The translations under genes and the position numbers were made by a program. Shown one piece after another: positions 1-8,919 of a stretch of 43,094 nt of DNA (its first letter is position 1; each line of letters starts with the position of its first letter). Source of the DNA: Nitriliruptoraceae bacterium (lineage in GTDB: Bacteria > Actinomycetota > Nitriliruptoria > Nitriliruptorales > Nitriliruptoraceae); assembly GCA_007120465.1 (NCBI GenBank), contig SKNO01000184.1, positions 1-43,094 of the forward strand, written 5' to 3'. Under the pieces are notes generated by a model. That model made no database searches, was not told the DNA's origin, and worked only from the letters and a program-made list of their open reading frames with translations.

Positions 1-195
1 CGGCGCCGGCCAACCACCGCGAAGCAACACAAGGGCAGGACGGGCCGGCGCGATCAGGAGTCGACCGAAGCCGCCCCGGCAGCCGACCCGTCCCACTCCA
101 AGACTACGCAACACAAGGACCGCGTTCATGCTTGACATCGGTTAGGAACTCACGGATGCTGGAGCGGGTCCGCTGGGTCCGTCCGCGTCGACGGG
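1..195. other. gene-free left edge with a short direct repeat
   Basis: No coding region can be supported here. An 11-bp direct repeat, GCAACACAAGG, occurs at 24-34 and 108-118 (84 bp apart). A TTGACA hexamer lies at 132-137 but has no convincing -10 partner or downstream plus-strand gene. The stretch is downstream of the minus-strand maf gene and may hold its 3' end signal or the upstream region of a gene outside the window. Confidence 0.4.
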
Positions 196-981
196 TCAGT
201 GGCGGCGGGGGCCTGCGCGCAGCACGTCGAGCCCGACCCTGCGCAGCAGGGCCACCGTCTCGGCGAGGGGCAGCCCGATTACGTTGGTGTCCGATCCCTC
301 GAGCCGCTGCACCAGCACCGCCCCGGCGCCCTGCAGCGCGTAGGCGCCGGCCTTGCCGTCGGGCTCACCGGTGGCGACGTACCAGGCGATCTCGTCGGCG
401 GACAGCGTGCGGAAGGTCACGCTGGTCGTCACCCGGCCGGTGCGGTGTGTGTCGCCCCGGACGACCGCCAGCCCCGTGATCACCTCGTGGGTCCGGCCGG
501 ACAGGGCGTCGAGCATCGCCACGGCCTCCGCGTCGTCGCGGGGCTTGCCCAGGACCTGCCCGGCGAGGACCACCTCGGTGTCCGCTGCCAGCACCACCTC
601 GTCGTCGTGGGGGTGTTCGGGTTCGCGGGCCGGGGGTCCCGAGACGTCGTGCGTCGGGAGCGCGTGCCCGCGGTCGTGCCGGCCTGCCGCCGCGCTGGCG
701 ACGGCCTTCGTCAGGGCGAGCCGAACGACGAGGTCGGCGGCGGACTCGCCGGGATGGACGGACTCGTCGACGTCGGCGGGTCGGATCGCGGGGTGCAGGC
801 CCAGGCGGGCGAGGAGCTCACGACGTCGGGGGCTCGCCGACGCGAGCACCAGCCGTGGGGCATCCTCGTCGCCGGTGGCGCCGGCGCCGCCGGTGGCCCC
901 GTCCTCGTCGGCCGCCGGGCGGATGGGGCCGCCCGCGACCGGGTCCTGGTCAGCCACCGGAGATCGCGACGGCCGCACCAT
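196..981 (-). CDS. maf: Maf-like nucleotide pyrophosphatase
   Basis: Maf/YhdE family enzymes are cytoplasmic house-cleaning pyrophosphatases that hydrolyse non-canonical or modified nucleoside triphosphates, and they have been linked to septum formation. The family signature [14 protein letters not shown] is present near residue 44, followed by [18 protein letters not shown], and the C-terminal [16 protein letters not shown] and [11 protein letters not shown] blocks. A Pro/His/Asp-rich insertion separates the first two motifs, and the N-terminus has a roughly 40-residue Gly/Ala/Asp-rich extension. The gene overlaps the end of the upstream dus gene by 32 bases if the ATG at 981 is used. A GTG at 957, overlapping the dus stop more tightly, is a good alternative. 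It is probably co-transcribed with dus. Confidence 0.9.
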   Translation of the reverse strand: MVRPSRSPVADQDPVAGGPIRPAADEDGATGGAGATGDEDAPRLVLASASPRRRELLARLGLHPAIRPADVDESVHPGESAADLVVRLALTKAVASAAAGRHDRGHALPTHDVSGPPAREPEHPHDDEVVLAADTEVVLAGQVLGKPRDDAEAVAMLDALSGRTHEVITGLAVVRGDTHRTGRVTTSVTFRTLSADEIAWYVATGEPDGKAGAYALQGAGAVLVQRLEGSDTNVIGLPLAETVALLRRVGLDVLRAGPRRH

Positions 982-2149
982 CCCGGAGCGGCGTGTCGTG
1001 GGTGCGCGAGTCGAGCCAGCCGTGGGGCAGCGCCACCCGCTTGGGTCGGGTGGTGTGACCGCGGGGCTGGCGGCGCATCGCCTCGTCGAAGGGCACGTCG
1101 CGGTCCAGGTCGGCGAGCAGGGTGTGGACCTCGTCGAGGGACGCCACCTGGTTCAGCCCACGGCGCAGCGCCCGCCCGACCGGGAAGCCCTGCAGGTACC
1201 AGGAGGTGTGCTTGCGCAGTTCGCGAAGCCCGGTATGGGTACCGGAGCTGGCGACGAGCAGCTCGGCGTGCTCGGTGAGCAGGTCGGCGACGTGGCCGAG
1301 GGTGGGCGGCGGCGGGATCGGGTCGCCGTCGAAGCCGGCCTGCAGGTCGCGGAACAGCCACGGCCGGCCGAGGCAGCCGCGCCCGACGACGACACCGGCA
1401 CAGCCGGTCTCGGCGACCATCCGCAGGGCGTCGGCAGCCTCCCAGATGTCGCCGTTGCCGAGCACGGGCAGCTCCACCGCCTCGACCAGCCGGCGGATCG
1501 CGGACCAGTCGGCCGGCGGGCCGTAGCGGTCCTCCGCCGTGCGGGCGTGCAACGCCACCGCCGCGCCTCCGAGGTCCCGGGCGATCCGGGCTGCCTCGAG
1601 GTAGGTGAGGTGTCGGTCGTCGATGCCGAGCCGCAGCTTCACCGTGACGGGGACGCCGGTGGCACGGCGGACCACGGCGTCCACGATCGCCGCGTACAGG
1701 TCGGTGCGCCACGGCAGCGCGGCACCGCCGCCGTGGCGGGTCACCTTCGGGGCGGGGCAGCCGAAGTTGAGGTCGATGTGGTCGACGCGCTCCGCGCCGA
1801 CGAGCAGCTCGGTGGCGGCGGCCGCGTCGTCGGGATCGACGGCGTACAGCTGGATCGACCGGGGGTGCTCGTCGGGCGCGAAGGAGGCCTTGAGCTGTGA
1901 GGTGGCGTTCCCCTCGACGAGGCCGCGGGCCCCGACCATCTCGGAGACGAACAGCCCGCCGCCGTCACGGCGGCACAGGGTCCGGAACGCGACGTTGGTC
2001 ACCCCGGCCATGGGCGCGAGCACGACCGGCGGCCACACCTCGAGCTCGCCGAGGTGCAGCGGGGTGGCCGTGGGTGCCGTCGCGGACGCGGCCGTCGCGG
2101 CCCGCGGCGCGTGGGTGGGCGCTGCGGAGGCGGGTGCGGAGGCAGACAT
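950..2149 (-). CDS. dus: tRNA-dihydrouridine synthase (DusB-like)
   Basis: Flavin-dependent enzyme that reduces specific uridines of tRNA to dihydrouridine. The TIM-barrel FMN domain is clear: [14 protein letters not shown] near residue 44, [17 protein letters not shown] carrying the expected catalytic Cys, [32 protein letters not shown], and the FMN-phosphate loop [15 protein letters not shown]-terminal helical tRNA-binding part follows ([16 protein letters not shown]). The 399-residue length is normal for the family with a 30-residue low-complexity Ala/Thr/Pro start. The ATG at 2149 is the first one and lies 117 bases from the divergently transcribed radical SAM gene. maf follows as an overlapping gene. 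The exact Dus subtype is inferred. Confidence 0.93.
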   Translation of the reverse strand: MSASAPASAAPTHAPRAATAASATAPTATPLHLGELEVWPPVVLAPMAGVTNVAFRTLCRRDGGGLFVSEMVGARGLVEGNATSQLKASFAPDEHPRSIQLYAVDPDDAAAATELLVGAERVDHIDLNFGCPAPKVTRHGGGAALPWRTDLYAAIVDAVVRRATGVPVTVKLRLGIDDRHLTYLEAARIARDLGGAAVALHARTAEDRYGPPADWSAIRRLVEAVELPVLGNGDIWEAADALRMVAETGCAGVVVGRGCLGRPWLFRDLQAGFDGDPIPPPPTLGHVADLLTEHAELLVASSGTHTGLRELRKHTSWYLQGFPVGRALRRGLNQVASLDEVHTLLADLDRDVPFDEAMRRQPRGHTTRPKRVALPHGWLDSRTHDTPLRDGAAVAISGG

Positions 2150-2266
2150 GGCCGCGAACCGTACCGGGAGGTCGGCGGCCCTCCGCGGTCCGACAGCGCC
2201 AGCGGACGCACCACCCTTGTGCCCGAACAGGTGTTCGCTACGCTCGGCGGGTCACGGGAGGACGGC

Positions 2267-3334
2267 ATGGCGGACACGGCGGCACAGCGACTGCGCTGGT
2301 CCACGCTGGAGGAGGAGCGCGAGCTCGCGCTGCCCGGGATGGGCGACCGCGTCACCCACCCCGGGTTCGCCGGGATCGAGTTCGTCCACGTCCGCGCCAA
2401 GAGCCTGCTCAACCACGTCCCCGCCGCCGCGGGCCTGCCCTTCGAGTGGACGATCAACGTCTACCGCGGCTGCACGCACGCGTGCCGCTACTGCTTCGCC
2501 CGACCGTCGCACACCTGGCTGGAACTCGACGCCGGCCGCGACTTCGAGTCGGTGATCGTCGTCAAGGTCAACGCCGTCGAGCGGCTGCGGGCCGAGCTGC
2601 GCTCACCGCGCTGGCGTGGCGAGCACGTCGCGCTCGGCACCAACACCGATCCCTACCAGCGGTGCGAGGGCCGCTACCGGCTCACCCGCGGCGTCGTCGC
2701 CACCCTCGCGGAGGCGGGCAACCCGTTCTCGGTGCTGACCAAGGGCACGCTGGTCGCCCGGGACCTCGACCTCTACGTCGAGGCAGCCCGTCGCGGGGTG
2801 TGCACCGGCGTGTCGATGTCGATCCCGACGGTGGACGAGCAGGTGTGGCGCACGACCGAGCCGGGCACCCCGCACCCTCGGGCCCGGCTCGAGACGATCG
2901 CTCGGCTGGCCGAGGCCGGGATCCCGACGGGGGTGATGATCGCGCCGATCATCCCGGGCATGTCCGACGCGCCCGACCAGCTCGATGCCGTCGTGGGTGC
3001 GGCGGTCGAGGCTGGTGCCGGCTCGATCACCCCGATCGTCCTGCACCTGCGTCCGGGGGTGCGCGAGGTGTTCGAGCCGTGGCTCGCGGACGTGCGCCCC
3101 GACCTCCTCGAGCGTTACCGGCACCTGTACCGGGGCACCTACGCGCCGGAGGCTGAACGCCGGCGGATCAGCCAGCAGGTGCACGACCTGGTGGCCGCCT
3201 ACGGAGGGACGCGGCGTCCACCGCAACGACGTGGGCCGCTCCGGCGCTCACCCGCGCCACCGCCCGCGCACCACCCGGACCGGGGCGATCACGTGCGGGA
3301 CGAGGTGATCGGGGAGCAGCTCACCCTGCTGTGA
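2267..3334 (+). CDS. Rv2578c-family radical SAM protein
   Basis: The 355-residue protein carries the radical SAM 4Fe-4S motif as C69-x3-C73-x2-C76 within YRGCTHACRYCFARPSH, and a TIM-barrel pattern with LGTNTDPYQ and SVLTKGTL. This is the Rv2578c type common in Actinomycetota, related to the spore-photoproduct-lyase-like group (COG1533), and no substrate is known. I chose the ATG at 2267 because conserved sequence begins just after it and the upstream extension is low-complexity. A weak GGGAGGACGG ribosome site precedes it. It is transcribed away from dus across about 117 bases and is followed by a small SRPBCC gene. Confidence 0.88.
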   Translation: MADTAAQRLRWSTLEEERELALPGMGDRVTHPGFAGIEFVHVRAKSLLNHVPAAAGLPFEWTINVYRGCTHACRYCFARPSHTWLELDAGRDFESVIVVKVNAVERLRAELRSPRWRGEHVALGTNTDPYQRCEGRYRLTRGVVATLAEAGNPFSVLTKGTLVARDLDLYVEAARRGVCTGVSMSIPTVDEQVWRTTEPGTPHPRARLETIARLAEAGIPTGVMIAPIIPGMSDAPDQLDAVVGAAVEAGAGSITPIVLHLRPGVREVFEPWLADVRPDLLERYRHLYRGTYAPEAERRRISQQVHDLVAAYGGTRRPPQRRGPLRRSPAPPPAHHPDRGDHVRDEVIGEQLTLL

Positions 3335-3398
3335 GGCGCTCGGCCGGTAGCGTCGCGGGCGATCGTCGGCCGCTCCGGGTCGGCGCAGGAGGGCGCGC

Positions 3399-3890
3399 GT
3401 GCCCCGGGCCACCACCCACCACAGCCGCTTCGAGCTGGCTGCGCCTGCGGAGCCGCTCCGCGCGGCGCTGCTGCGGCCCGAGGACTGGGTGGTGTCGTGG
3501 CCCCACGTCCGTGAACTGGTGCTGCTCGCCGAGGGCGACGCCACCGGGCGCGGTCGCCGCTACCGCACGACCGTCGAGGCCGCAGCCCCCTACGCCCTCA
3601 CCTGGCAGATGGAGCTCGTCGAGGTGGCCGCAACCGGGCTGGTCTGGCACGCCGACGGCGACCTCGCGGGACGGGCCCGCGTCGTCCTGCATGGTCGCGA
3701 CGCGAGCACCGAGGTGGTGGTGGCCTGGACGGTGCGTCCGACGCCACGGTGGATGCGGCTGTCGTGGCCCGTCGCGCGCCCGCTGTTCGTGCGCAACCAC
3801 GACACGGTGATGCGGCGCGGCGCCGGGCACCTGGCCGACCACCTCGACGTCGCCCTCCTGCGCTGTGAGGTGGGCGAGCGGCGCACCTGA
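3399..3890 (+). CDS. SRPBCC-superfamily protein (polyketide cyclase/dehydrase-like)
   Basis: A 163-residue protein whose pattern fits the START/Bet v1-like SRPBCC fold: an opening strand ending in SRFELAAPAEPL, alternating strands (GRGRRYRTTVEAAAPYALTW), and a long C-terminal helix containing FVRNHDTVMRRGAGHLADHL. SRPBCC proteins bind hydrophobic ligands in a deep cavity. No catalytic residues can be named here. The GTG start at 3399 is supported by AGGAGGG about six bases upstream. It lies 64 bases after the radical SAM gene and may share its transcript. Confidence 0.7.
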   Translation: MPRATTHHSRFELAAPAEPLRAALLRPEDWVVSWPHVRELVLLAEGDATGRGRRYRTTVEAAAPYALTWQMELVEVAATGLVWHADGDLAGRARVVLHGRDASTEVVVAWTVRPTPRWMRLSWPVARPLFVRNHDTVMRRGAGHLADHLDVALLRCEVGERRT

Positions 3891-4081
3891 CGGCGTGGCG
3901 GACATCCACCGGGACCGACCGGCGTCCCCGGTCGTGACCATCGATGCGCGACCGGCGACGGCATCCGGGCATGACGCGCCGGTGGAGCGGCTCGCCTGAC
4001 GCGGGGGCACCGCCGCGGACCGCGTCGTAGGCTCGCGCCTGATCCCGCTGTGGACGTCGACGTCGATCGATGGAGGAGCCG

Positions 4082-4633
4082 ATGGCACGGGTTGCGATCG
4101 TGGGGGACGGGCCGGCCGGGCTGAGCGCCGCGCTGCTGCTCGCCAAGAACGACGTGGAGACCGTGGTGTTCGCCCAGGACGGCACGGCGATGCACCACGC
4201 CCACCTGTTCAACTACCTCGGCATCGAGGAGATCGGCGGCTCCGAGTTCCAGGCGACCGCCCGCCGACAGGTCACCGCCCAGGGCGCCGAGCTGCGCGAC
4301 GCCGAGGTGACCACGATCGACCCCGCCGACGGCGACGGGTTCGTGGTGCGCACCGCCGACGGTGAGCTGCACGCCGACTACGTGATCCTCGCGGGGAGCA
4401 AGCAGGCGCGGGAGCTGGCGGCGGCGCTGGGCGTCGAACGGGACGGACGTGTCCCCGTCGACACCGAGAACCGCACCGAGGTGGACCGGCTCTACGCGGT
4501 GGGGCGCGTCGTCCGGCCCGAGCGCAGCCAGGCGATCATCTCCGCGGGCGCCGGTGCGGTCGCGGCGCTGGACATCCTCTCGCGGGAGGCCGGCAAGGAC
4601 GTCCACGACTGGGACACCCCGCCGAAGGAGTGA
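4082..4633 (+). CDS. minimal NAD(P)/FAD-dependent oxidoreductase-like protein
   Basis: A 183-residue protein built from the FAD-binding halves of a thioredoxin-reductase-like fold. The dinucleotide motif GDGPAGLSAALLLAKN is at residues 8-23, an HLFNYLGIEEIGGSEF segment follows, and the C-terminus has YAVGRVVRPERSQAIISAGAGAVAALDIL, which resembles the second FAD-contact segment of thioredoxin reductases. The NADPH domain that normally lies between these halves is absent, as is the redox CxxC. From memory, similar short proteins occur in haloarchaea, and that similarity was not searched. The ATG at 4082 is preferred over 4070 because GGAGG lies five to nine bases before it. Electron donor and acceptor are unknown. 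Confidence 0.72.
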   Translation: MARVAIVGDGPAGLSAALLLAKNDVETVVFAQDGTAMHHAHLFNYLGIEEIGGSEFQATARRQVTAQGAELRDAEVTTIDPADGDGFVVRTADGELHADYVILAGSKQARELAAALGVERDGRVPVDTENRTEVDRLYAVGRVVRPERSQAIISAGAGAVAALDILSREAGKDVHDWDTPPKE

Positions 4634-5016
4634 CCGCCGGCTGCTCCGGAGCCGCACGCCCGGGCGATGCGTGTAGCGGGGCGACCCGTCGCAGGCCGTC
4701 CGCCTACACAGGCCACGAGCGGCGGGGCGAGGTGTGTAGTGTGGCGACCCGTCGCAGGCCGTCCGGCTACACAGGCCACGAGCGGCGGGGCGGCGGGGCG
4801 GCGGGGCGACGGTGCGGTCCCGGGACGGTCGGCTCGCAGGCGCCCGCTGGAGGGCACGCCGGGCCGGGGCCTTCGTCTCTAGTCGGCGGTGCGTGGAACC
4901 GGTCTGCTCGGGGTGCGGTCGGCGGCACACGCCGCCTCGGTGCCGTGCCCCGATCCCCCGTGCCCCCGACCATCGCGCACCCCACGCGTGGTCGCCGCGA
5001 CAGGAAGGCCCGCGAG
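4634..5016. other. intergenic region with GC-rich tandem repeats
   Basis: No gene is supported in this 383-base gap. Its main content is a two-unit 63-bp tandem repeat (annotated separately), followed by GGCGGGGC microrepeats up to about 4807. The remaining DNA up to the AhpD-like gene at 5017 shows no clear feature apart from that gene's ribosome site CAGGAAGG at 5001-5008. Confidence 0.5.
4671..4796. repeat. 63-bp tandem repeat with internal dyads, two units
   Basis: Two head-to-tail units occupy 4671-4733 and 4734-4796 and agree at about 57 of 63 positions. Each unit starts with GTGTAG and has its complement CTACAC 33 bases later (4704-4709 and 4767-4772). Between these arms sits a second dyad, GCGAC-CC-GTCGC. 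Each unit can therefore fold as a nested stem-loop in DNA or RNA. A GGCGGGGC run follows the second unit. No spacers or adjacent cas-like genes exist, so this is not a CRISPR array. It could be a genome-wide interspersed repeat family or a regulatory element. Function is unknown. Confidence 0.85.
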
Positions 5017-5370
5017 ATGCCCGACCACGAGACGACGCTGAAGGAGCTCCGGCCCGCGCTCCGCGAGGTGCGCAAGCACATCCCCGACGCCTGGGACGGG
5101 TTCGTCAAGCTCGCGCAGCACGCAGAGGAGGACGGGGCCATCCCCGGGCGCATCAAGGAGGCGTTCACGGTCGCGATCGCCGTGGCGCAGAACTGCGAGC
5201 CCTGCATCGCCCACCACGCTAAGGCCGCGGTCAAGGCGGGCACGACCGAGGAGGAGATGGCCGAGGCGCTGGCCGTCGCCCTGCTGATGGGCGGCGGACC
5301 GTCGTCGATGTACGCCGGGGTGGCCTGGGAGGCCTTCCAGGAGTTCCGCGAGGCCGCCGGGGCCGGGTGA
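5017..5370 (+). CDS. carboxymuconolactone decarboxylase/AhpD-family protein
   Basis: A 117-residue all-helical protein of the AhpD-like fold. It carries the characteristic CEPCIAHH, with the redox CxxC followed by His three residues after the second Cys, then helices rich in Ala and Glu (GTTEEEMAEALAVALLMGGG). Proteins with the CxxC-xxH layout usually act as alkylhydroperoxidase-type peroxidases or thiol-redox partners rather than true decarboxylases. The start ATG at 5017 is preceded by CAGGAAGG. It is followed nine bases later by the anion transporter gene and follows the half-size FAD protein, so a redox link to that protein is possible but unproven. Confidence 0.85.
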   Translation: MPDHETTLKELRPALREVRKHIPDAWDGFVKLAQHAEEDGAIPGRIKEAFTVAIAVAQNCEPCIAHHAKAAVKAGTTEEEMAEALAVALLMGGGPSSMYAGVAWEAFQEFREAAGAG

Positions 5371-5379
5371 CCCGGTCCC

Positions 5380-6909
5380 ATGACCGCCGGCACCGACGCC
5401 CCGACCGAGCTGCACCCGGTCTCGCCGCTGCGGCGGCGGGTGCAGTGGGCGGGCCTGCTGCTCGGGCCCGTGCTGGCAGCCGTGGCGTACCACCTGCTCG
5501 ATGACGCGGGGGCCGAGCCGCTCTCCCCGGAGGGACGCGCGGTGGCGGCGATCGCCGTGTGGATGGCGGTGTGGTGGCTGAGCGAAGCGGTCCACGTCTC
5601 GATCACCGCGCTGCTGCCCATCGGGCTGATGCCGCTCGCGGGCGCGCAGACGACGGCGGAGACAACGGCACCGTACGCCAGCCCCTTGATCTTCCTGTTC
5701 CTCGGCGGGTTCGTCCTGGCACTGTCCATGCAGCGCTGGAACCTCGACGAGCGGATCGCGTTGCTGACGATCCGGCTCGTGGGGGAGCGGCCCGCCCAGC
5801 TCGTCGGCGGGTTCATGATCGCCACCGCGGTGATGAGCATGTGGGTGTCCAACACCGCCACCGTGGCGATGATGCTGCCGATCGCGCTCAGCGTCGCCGC
5901 GCTGGTCAAGCGGCTGGACGCCGAGAACGCCGGGCAGCTGTCGGCCTCCGGCGTGAGCTTCGGGGTGTGCCTGATGCTCGGCATCGCCTACTCGGCGTCG
6001 ATCGGCGGGCTCGGCACGATCATCGGCACGCCCCCGAACCTGTTCGTCGCGTCGTACCTGCGCGACACGATCGGGGTCGAGATCTCCTTCGTGCGGTGGA
6101 TGCTGTTCGGGGTCCCGCTCGTGATCGTGTTCCTCCCCATCACCTGGCTGCTGCTCACGCGCGTGCTGTACCGGCTGCCGCGCGACCCGGTCGAGGGTGC
6201 GCAGGAGCTGGCCGAGGAGCGCTACCGCAACCTCGGCCCGCCCTCCCGTGGCGAGTGGTCCACCTTCATCGTGTTCGTCCTGACGGCGACGGCGTGGATC
6301 CTGCGTCCGGTGCTCGTCGAGGTGGAGATCGCGGGCCTGCGTCCGCTCGCCGGGCTCGACGACACCGGCATCGCGATCGTCGCGGCGCTGGCGCTGTTCG
6401 TGATCCCCGTGAACCTACGGGAGCGCGAGTTCGTGATGCGGTGGCAGTCCGCCGAGGAGCTGCCGTGGGGCGTGCTCCTGCTGTTCGGCGGGGGGCTGAG
6501 CCTGGCCAACGCGATCGAGACCACCGGGGTGGGACAGTGGATCGGCCAGGGGGTCGCGGCGGTCGGGCCGCTGCCGGTGATCGTGATGGTCGCGCTCGTC
6601 GCGCTGGTGGTGGTCGCCCTGACCGAGCTGACCAGCAACACCGCTACCACCGCCGCCTTCGTCCCGGTGGTGGCGGGGATCGCACCGGCGGTGGGGCTCG
6701 ACCCGATCGTGCTGGTCGTCCCGGTGGCGCTGGCGGCGAGCGCCGCCTTCATGATGCCGGTCGCCACCCCGCCCAACGCGATCGTGTTCGGCTCGGGGTA
6801 CGTGACGATCCCCCAGATGATCCGCGCCGGCGTGTGGCTGAACCTGATCACCGTGATCCTGGTGACCACCGCCTCGATCCTGCTGGTCCCCAGGGTCCTG
6901 GGGATGTAG
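5380..6909 (+). CDS. DASS (SLC13) family anion:sodium symporter
   Basis: A 509-residue integral membrane protein with many hydrophobic segments. It matches the divalent anion:sodium symporter family, which imports di- and tricarboxylates or sulfate. The two inverted-repeat halves each carry an SNT-type ligand/Na+ site: VSNTATVAMMLPIAL (first half, about residue 157) and TSNTATTAAFVPVVAG (second half, about residue 420). GGLGTIIGTPPNLF and the closing MMPVATPPNAIVFGSGY are also diagnostic. The ATG start lies nine bases after the AhpD-like gene. Substrate cannot be told from sequence. The length is close to that of the bacterial VcINDY-like members. Confidence 0.9.
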   Translation: MTAGTDAPTELHPVSPLRRRVQWAGLLLGPVLAAVAYHLLDDAGAEPLSPEGRAVAAIAVWMAVWWLSEAVHVSITALLPIGLMPLAGAQTTAETTAPYASPLIFLFLGGFVLALSMQRWNLDERIALLTIRLVGERPAQLVGGFMIATAVMSMWVSNTATVAMMLPIALSVAALVKRLDAENAGQLSASGVSFGVCLMLGIAYSASIGGLGTIIGTPPNLFVASYLRDTIGVEISFVRWMLFGVPLVIVFLPITWLLLTRVLYRLPRDPVEGAQELAEERYRNLGPPSRGEWSTFIVFVLTATAWILRPVLVEVEIAGLRPLAGLDDTGIAIVAALALFVIPVNLREREFVMRWQSAEELPWGVLLLFGGGLSLANAIETTGVGQWIGQGVAAVGPLPVIVMVALVALVVVALTELTSNTATTAAFVPVVAGIAPAVGLDPIVLVVPVALAASAAFMMPVATPPNAIVFGSGYVTIPQMIRAGVWLNLITVILVTTASILLVPRVLGM

Positions 6910-6987
6910 GCCGCCGCCCACGACCGGGGTGCCTGCGGGGGAGTGGCCGGCGATGAGGGCGGCGTGGGCGGGTCGTATGCTCGGAGC

Positions 6988-7710
6988 ATGCCGCTGCGTT
7001 CGCTGTACCGCCGCCTCCGGGACCGCCTGGTCCTCGGCCACGTGCGGCCGCTGCTGCACGCCGACGAGCCGGTGCTCGACTGGGCCCACGTCCACGACCC
7101 GGTCGACGACCGTCCCGGTGTGGCGGCGGTCACCCCGCAGCGGGTGTTCGTGCAGTGGAGCGACGCGCGGTCGCCGGACGCGGTGCTCCGCTGGGACGAG
7201 GTGGCGGCATGGGACGTGCGGCGGTCGACCGACACGGCGCCGGTGTTGACCCTCGAGGCCGCCGAGCAGCGCGTGGTGGTGTGCCTGCCGGTGTCGTCAC
7301 GGGTCCGGGCGCGCGCGGCGACCCGGCTCTTGCGACGGGTGATGGACCTCGCTCCACCCGACGCCGACGGCCCGCCGGGGTTCGTGCGCGGCGGCGATCA
7401 GCAGGTCGAGGCGGCCCGACGCGGGTTCCGCGGGCACGTCCGGCGCGTCGTGCTGACGGTCGTCGGGATGCTGCTGATCCTGCTCGGCGGGCTGTTCGCC
7501 ACCCCTTTCGTGCCCGGACCGGGCGCGCTCACGGTGCTGGCGGGGCTCGCGATCCTCGCGCGGGAGTACGAGTGGGCGAAGGACATCTACCTGTGGTTCC
7601 GTCGCATGGTGGACCGGGTCATCGGCTGGTACCGACGCAGCCGCGCGCAGCGCCGCGCGAGGCGGCACCGCGACCGGGGCGCGGACGAGCCGGCGGTGCC
7701 GGGGGCCTGA
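6988..7710 (+). CDS. PGPGW-motif membrane protein
   Basis: A 240-residue protein. The N-terminal 130 residues are soluble and lack a recognised domain, and the C-terminal part has two close hydrophobic segments joined by the TPFVPGPGALTVLAGLAIL signature of the putative transmembrane PGPGW family (TIGR02611-like), then LAREYEWAKD. A basic Arg-rich tail ends the protein. The role is unknown. The ATG at 6988 is chosen because the reading frame upstream is low-complexity. The gene converges with the PaaK-like gene on the other strand with three bases between the stop codons, and no terminator hairpin is evident there. Confidence 0.75.
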   Translation: MPLRSLYRRLRDRLVLGHVRPLLHADEPVLDWAHVHDPVDDRPGVAAVTPQRVFVQWSDARSPDAVLRWDEVAAWDVRRSTDTAPVLTLEAAEQRVVVCLPVSSRVRARAATRLLRRVMDLAPPDADGPPGFVRGGDQQVEAARRGFRGHVRRVVLTVVGMLLILLGGLFATPFVPGPGALTVLAGLAILAREYEWAKDIYLWFRRMVDRVIGWYRRSRAQRRARRHRDRGADEPAVPGA

Positions 7711-7713
7711 GCG

Positions 7714-8919
7714 TCACTCCCAGCGGCGCTCGTCCGCGATCGGCCCACCCTCCGGGATCGTCTCGACCAGCTCGACCGTCGCGTTGAACCGCAGGCGGTG
7801 CTGGATCCGCTCGTGGGCCACCGCCGCGAGGGCGTCGGTGTCCGCGCCGTCGGTCGGCACCACCTCGCAGCGCAGCACGTCGCGGTGGTCGGCGCGGTCG
7901 ATCACGAACCGGTAGGCGGCCACGCCCTCGATCGGGTCCATGGCCGCGGCGATCTGCCGGGGGTGGAGGAACATCCCCCGCACCTTGACGGCGTCACCGA
8001 CCCGTCCGAGCCAGCCGCGGATCCGGGGCGTCGGGCCAGCGCCTTCGTCGGTCGCCCACGCGGACAGGTCCCCGGTGCCGAAGCGCACGACGGGAGCGGC
8101 GCCATCGAACACGGTCACCACCACCTGCCCCTCGCGGCCGTCGTCGACCGCCTCCCCGGTGGTCAGATCACAGATCTGCACCAGCGCGTCGGTCGGGACG
8201 TGCAGCCCGTCCAGCGCCTCGCCCTCGTAGCCGAGGTTGCCCGTCTCGGCGGTGCCGTAGCCCTGTCGGACGACGGGCACGCGCTCGGTCAGCCACGCAC
8301 GCAGGCTCGGCGGCAGCGGCTCGGCGGTCACGAAGGCGCGGGCGATCGCCAGGGTGACCCCCTGCTCCTCCGCCTTCTCGAGCAGCGCCTTCAGGTAGCT
8401 CGGCAGCCCGACGTAGGCGGTCACCTCGAGGTCGCGGCAGGCCTGCACCTGCAGGTCGAGGTTGCCCACCCCGCCCGGGACGACCCGTGCCCCCACGGCG
8501 AGGGCGGCCTGCTCGAACATCGCGCCGGCGGGGGAGAGGTGGTAGCCGAAGGCGTTGAGCACGAGGTCGTCGGGACCGAACCCGGCGGCCTCCAGCGCCG
8601 GAGCCCAGCGCCACGGGTCGTCGACGTCGAGCTCCGCCTCGTACAACGGCCCCGGGGACTGGAACACCCGTCGTACCGGCGCGTCGTCGGCGACCATCCC
8701 CGCGAAGGGCGGATCGGCCTGCTGGCGCTCCAGCAGCTCGTCCTTGGTCAGCACCGGGAGCCGGTCCAGCGCGGCCACGTCGACGAGGTCGTCGGGGGTC
8801 AGCCCTGCGGCCTCGAGCCGGCGCGCGAAGCCGGCGCAGCGGCGCGCCGCCTCGGGCAGGGTCTCGCGCACCTGCGCATCGAAGGAGCGGGCGTACTCAG
8901 CTGGGCTCGGGGCACCCAT
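7714..8919 (-). CDS. PaaK-like phenylacetate/aryl-CoA ligase family protein
   Basis: A 401-residue adenylate-forming enzyme of the phenylacetate-CoA ligase type. The family makes an acyl-adenylate and then a CoA thioester. Visible blocks: YGTAETGNLGYE (adenine/acyl site A5), VVRFGTGDLSAW (A7), and the C-terminal hinge IRGWLGRVGDAVKVRGMFLHPRQI. The P-loop region is atypical, as in short PaaK relatives: FQSPGPLYEAELDVDD replaces the usual Ser/Thr/Gly loop. The ATG at 8919 overlaps the livF stop in a TGATG arrangement, so it is translationally coupled as the last gene of the liv operon. A GTG at 8928 is an alternative start. The substrate is probably the organic acid imported by the transporter; this is inferred from context. 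Confidence 0.82.
   Translation of the reverse strand: MGAPSPAEYARSFDAQVRETLPEAARRCAGFARRLEAAGLTPDDLVDVAALDRLPVLTKDELLERQQADPPFAGMVADDAPVRRVFQSPGPLYEAELDVDDPWRWAPALEAAGFGPDDLVLNAFGYHLSPAGAMFEQAALAVGARVVPGGVGNLDLQVQACRDLEVTAYVGLPSYLKALLEKAEEQGVTLAIARAFVTAEPLPPSLRAWLTERVPVVRQGYGTAETGNLGYEGEALDGLHVPTDALVQICDLTTGEAVDDGREGQVVVTVFDGAAPVVRFGTGDLSAWATDEGAGPTPRIRGWLGRVGDAVKVRGMFLHPRQIAAAMDPIEGVAAYRFVIDRADHRDVLRCEVVPTDGADTDALAAVAHERIQHRLRFNATVELVETIPEGGPIADERRWE

Noticed and set aside
24-118. the repeated GCAACACAAGG as DnaA boxes or an origin
   Set aside because: It does not match the TTATCCACA-type box, and no replication genes are near.
132-137. TTGACA at the left edge as a plus-strand promoter
   Set aside because: No -10 at a proper distance and no plus-strand gene follows.
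353-1900. 515-residue plus-strand frame across maf and dus
   Set aside because: Runs antisense to two clear enzyme genes; its translation is low-complexity and without motifs. GC-rich third positions keep opposite frames open.
4671-4796. 63-bp repeats as a CRISPR array
   Set aside because: Only two units with no unique spacers and no cas genes.
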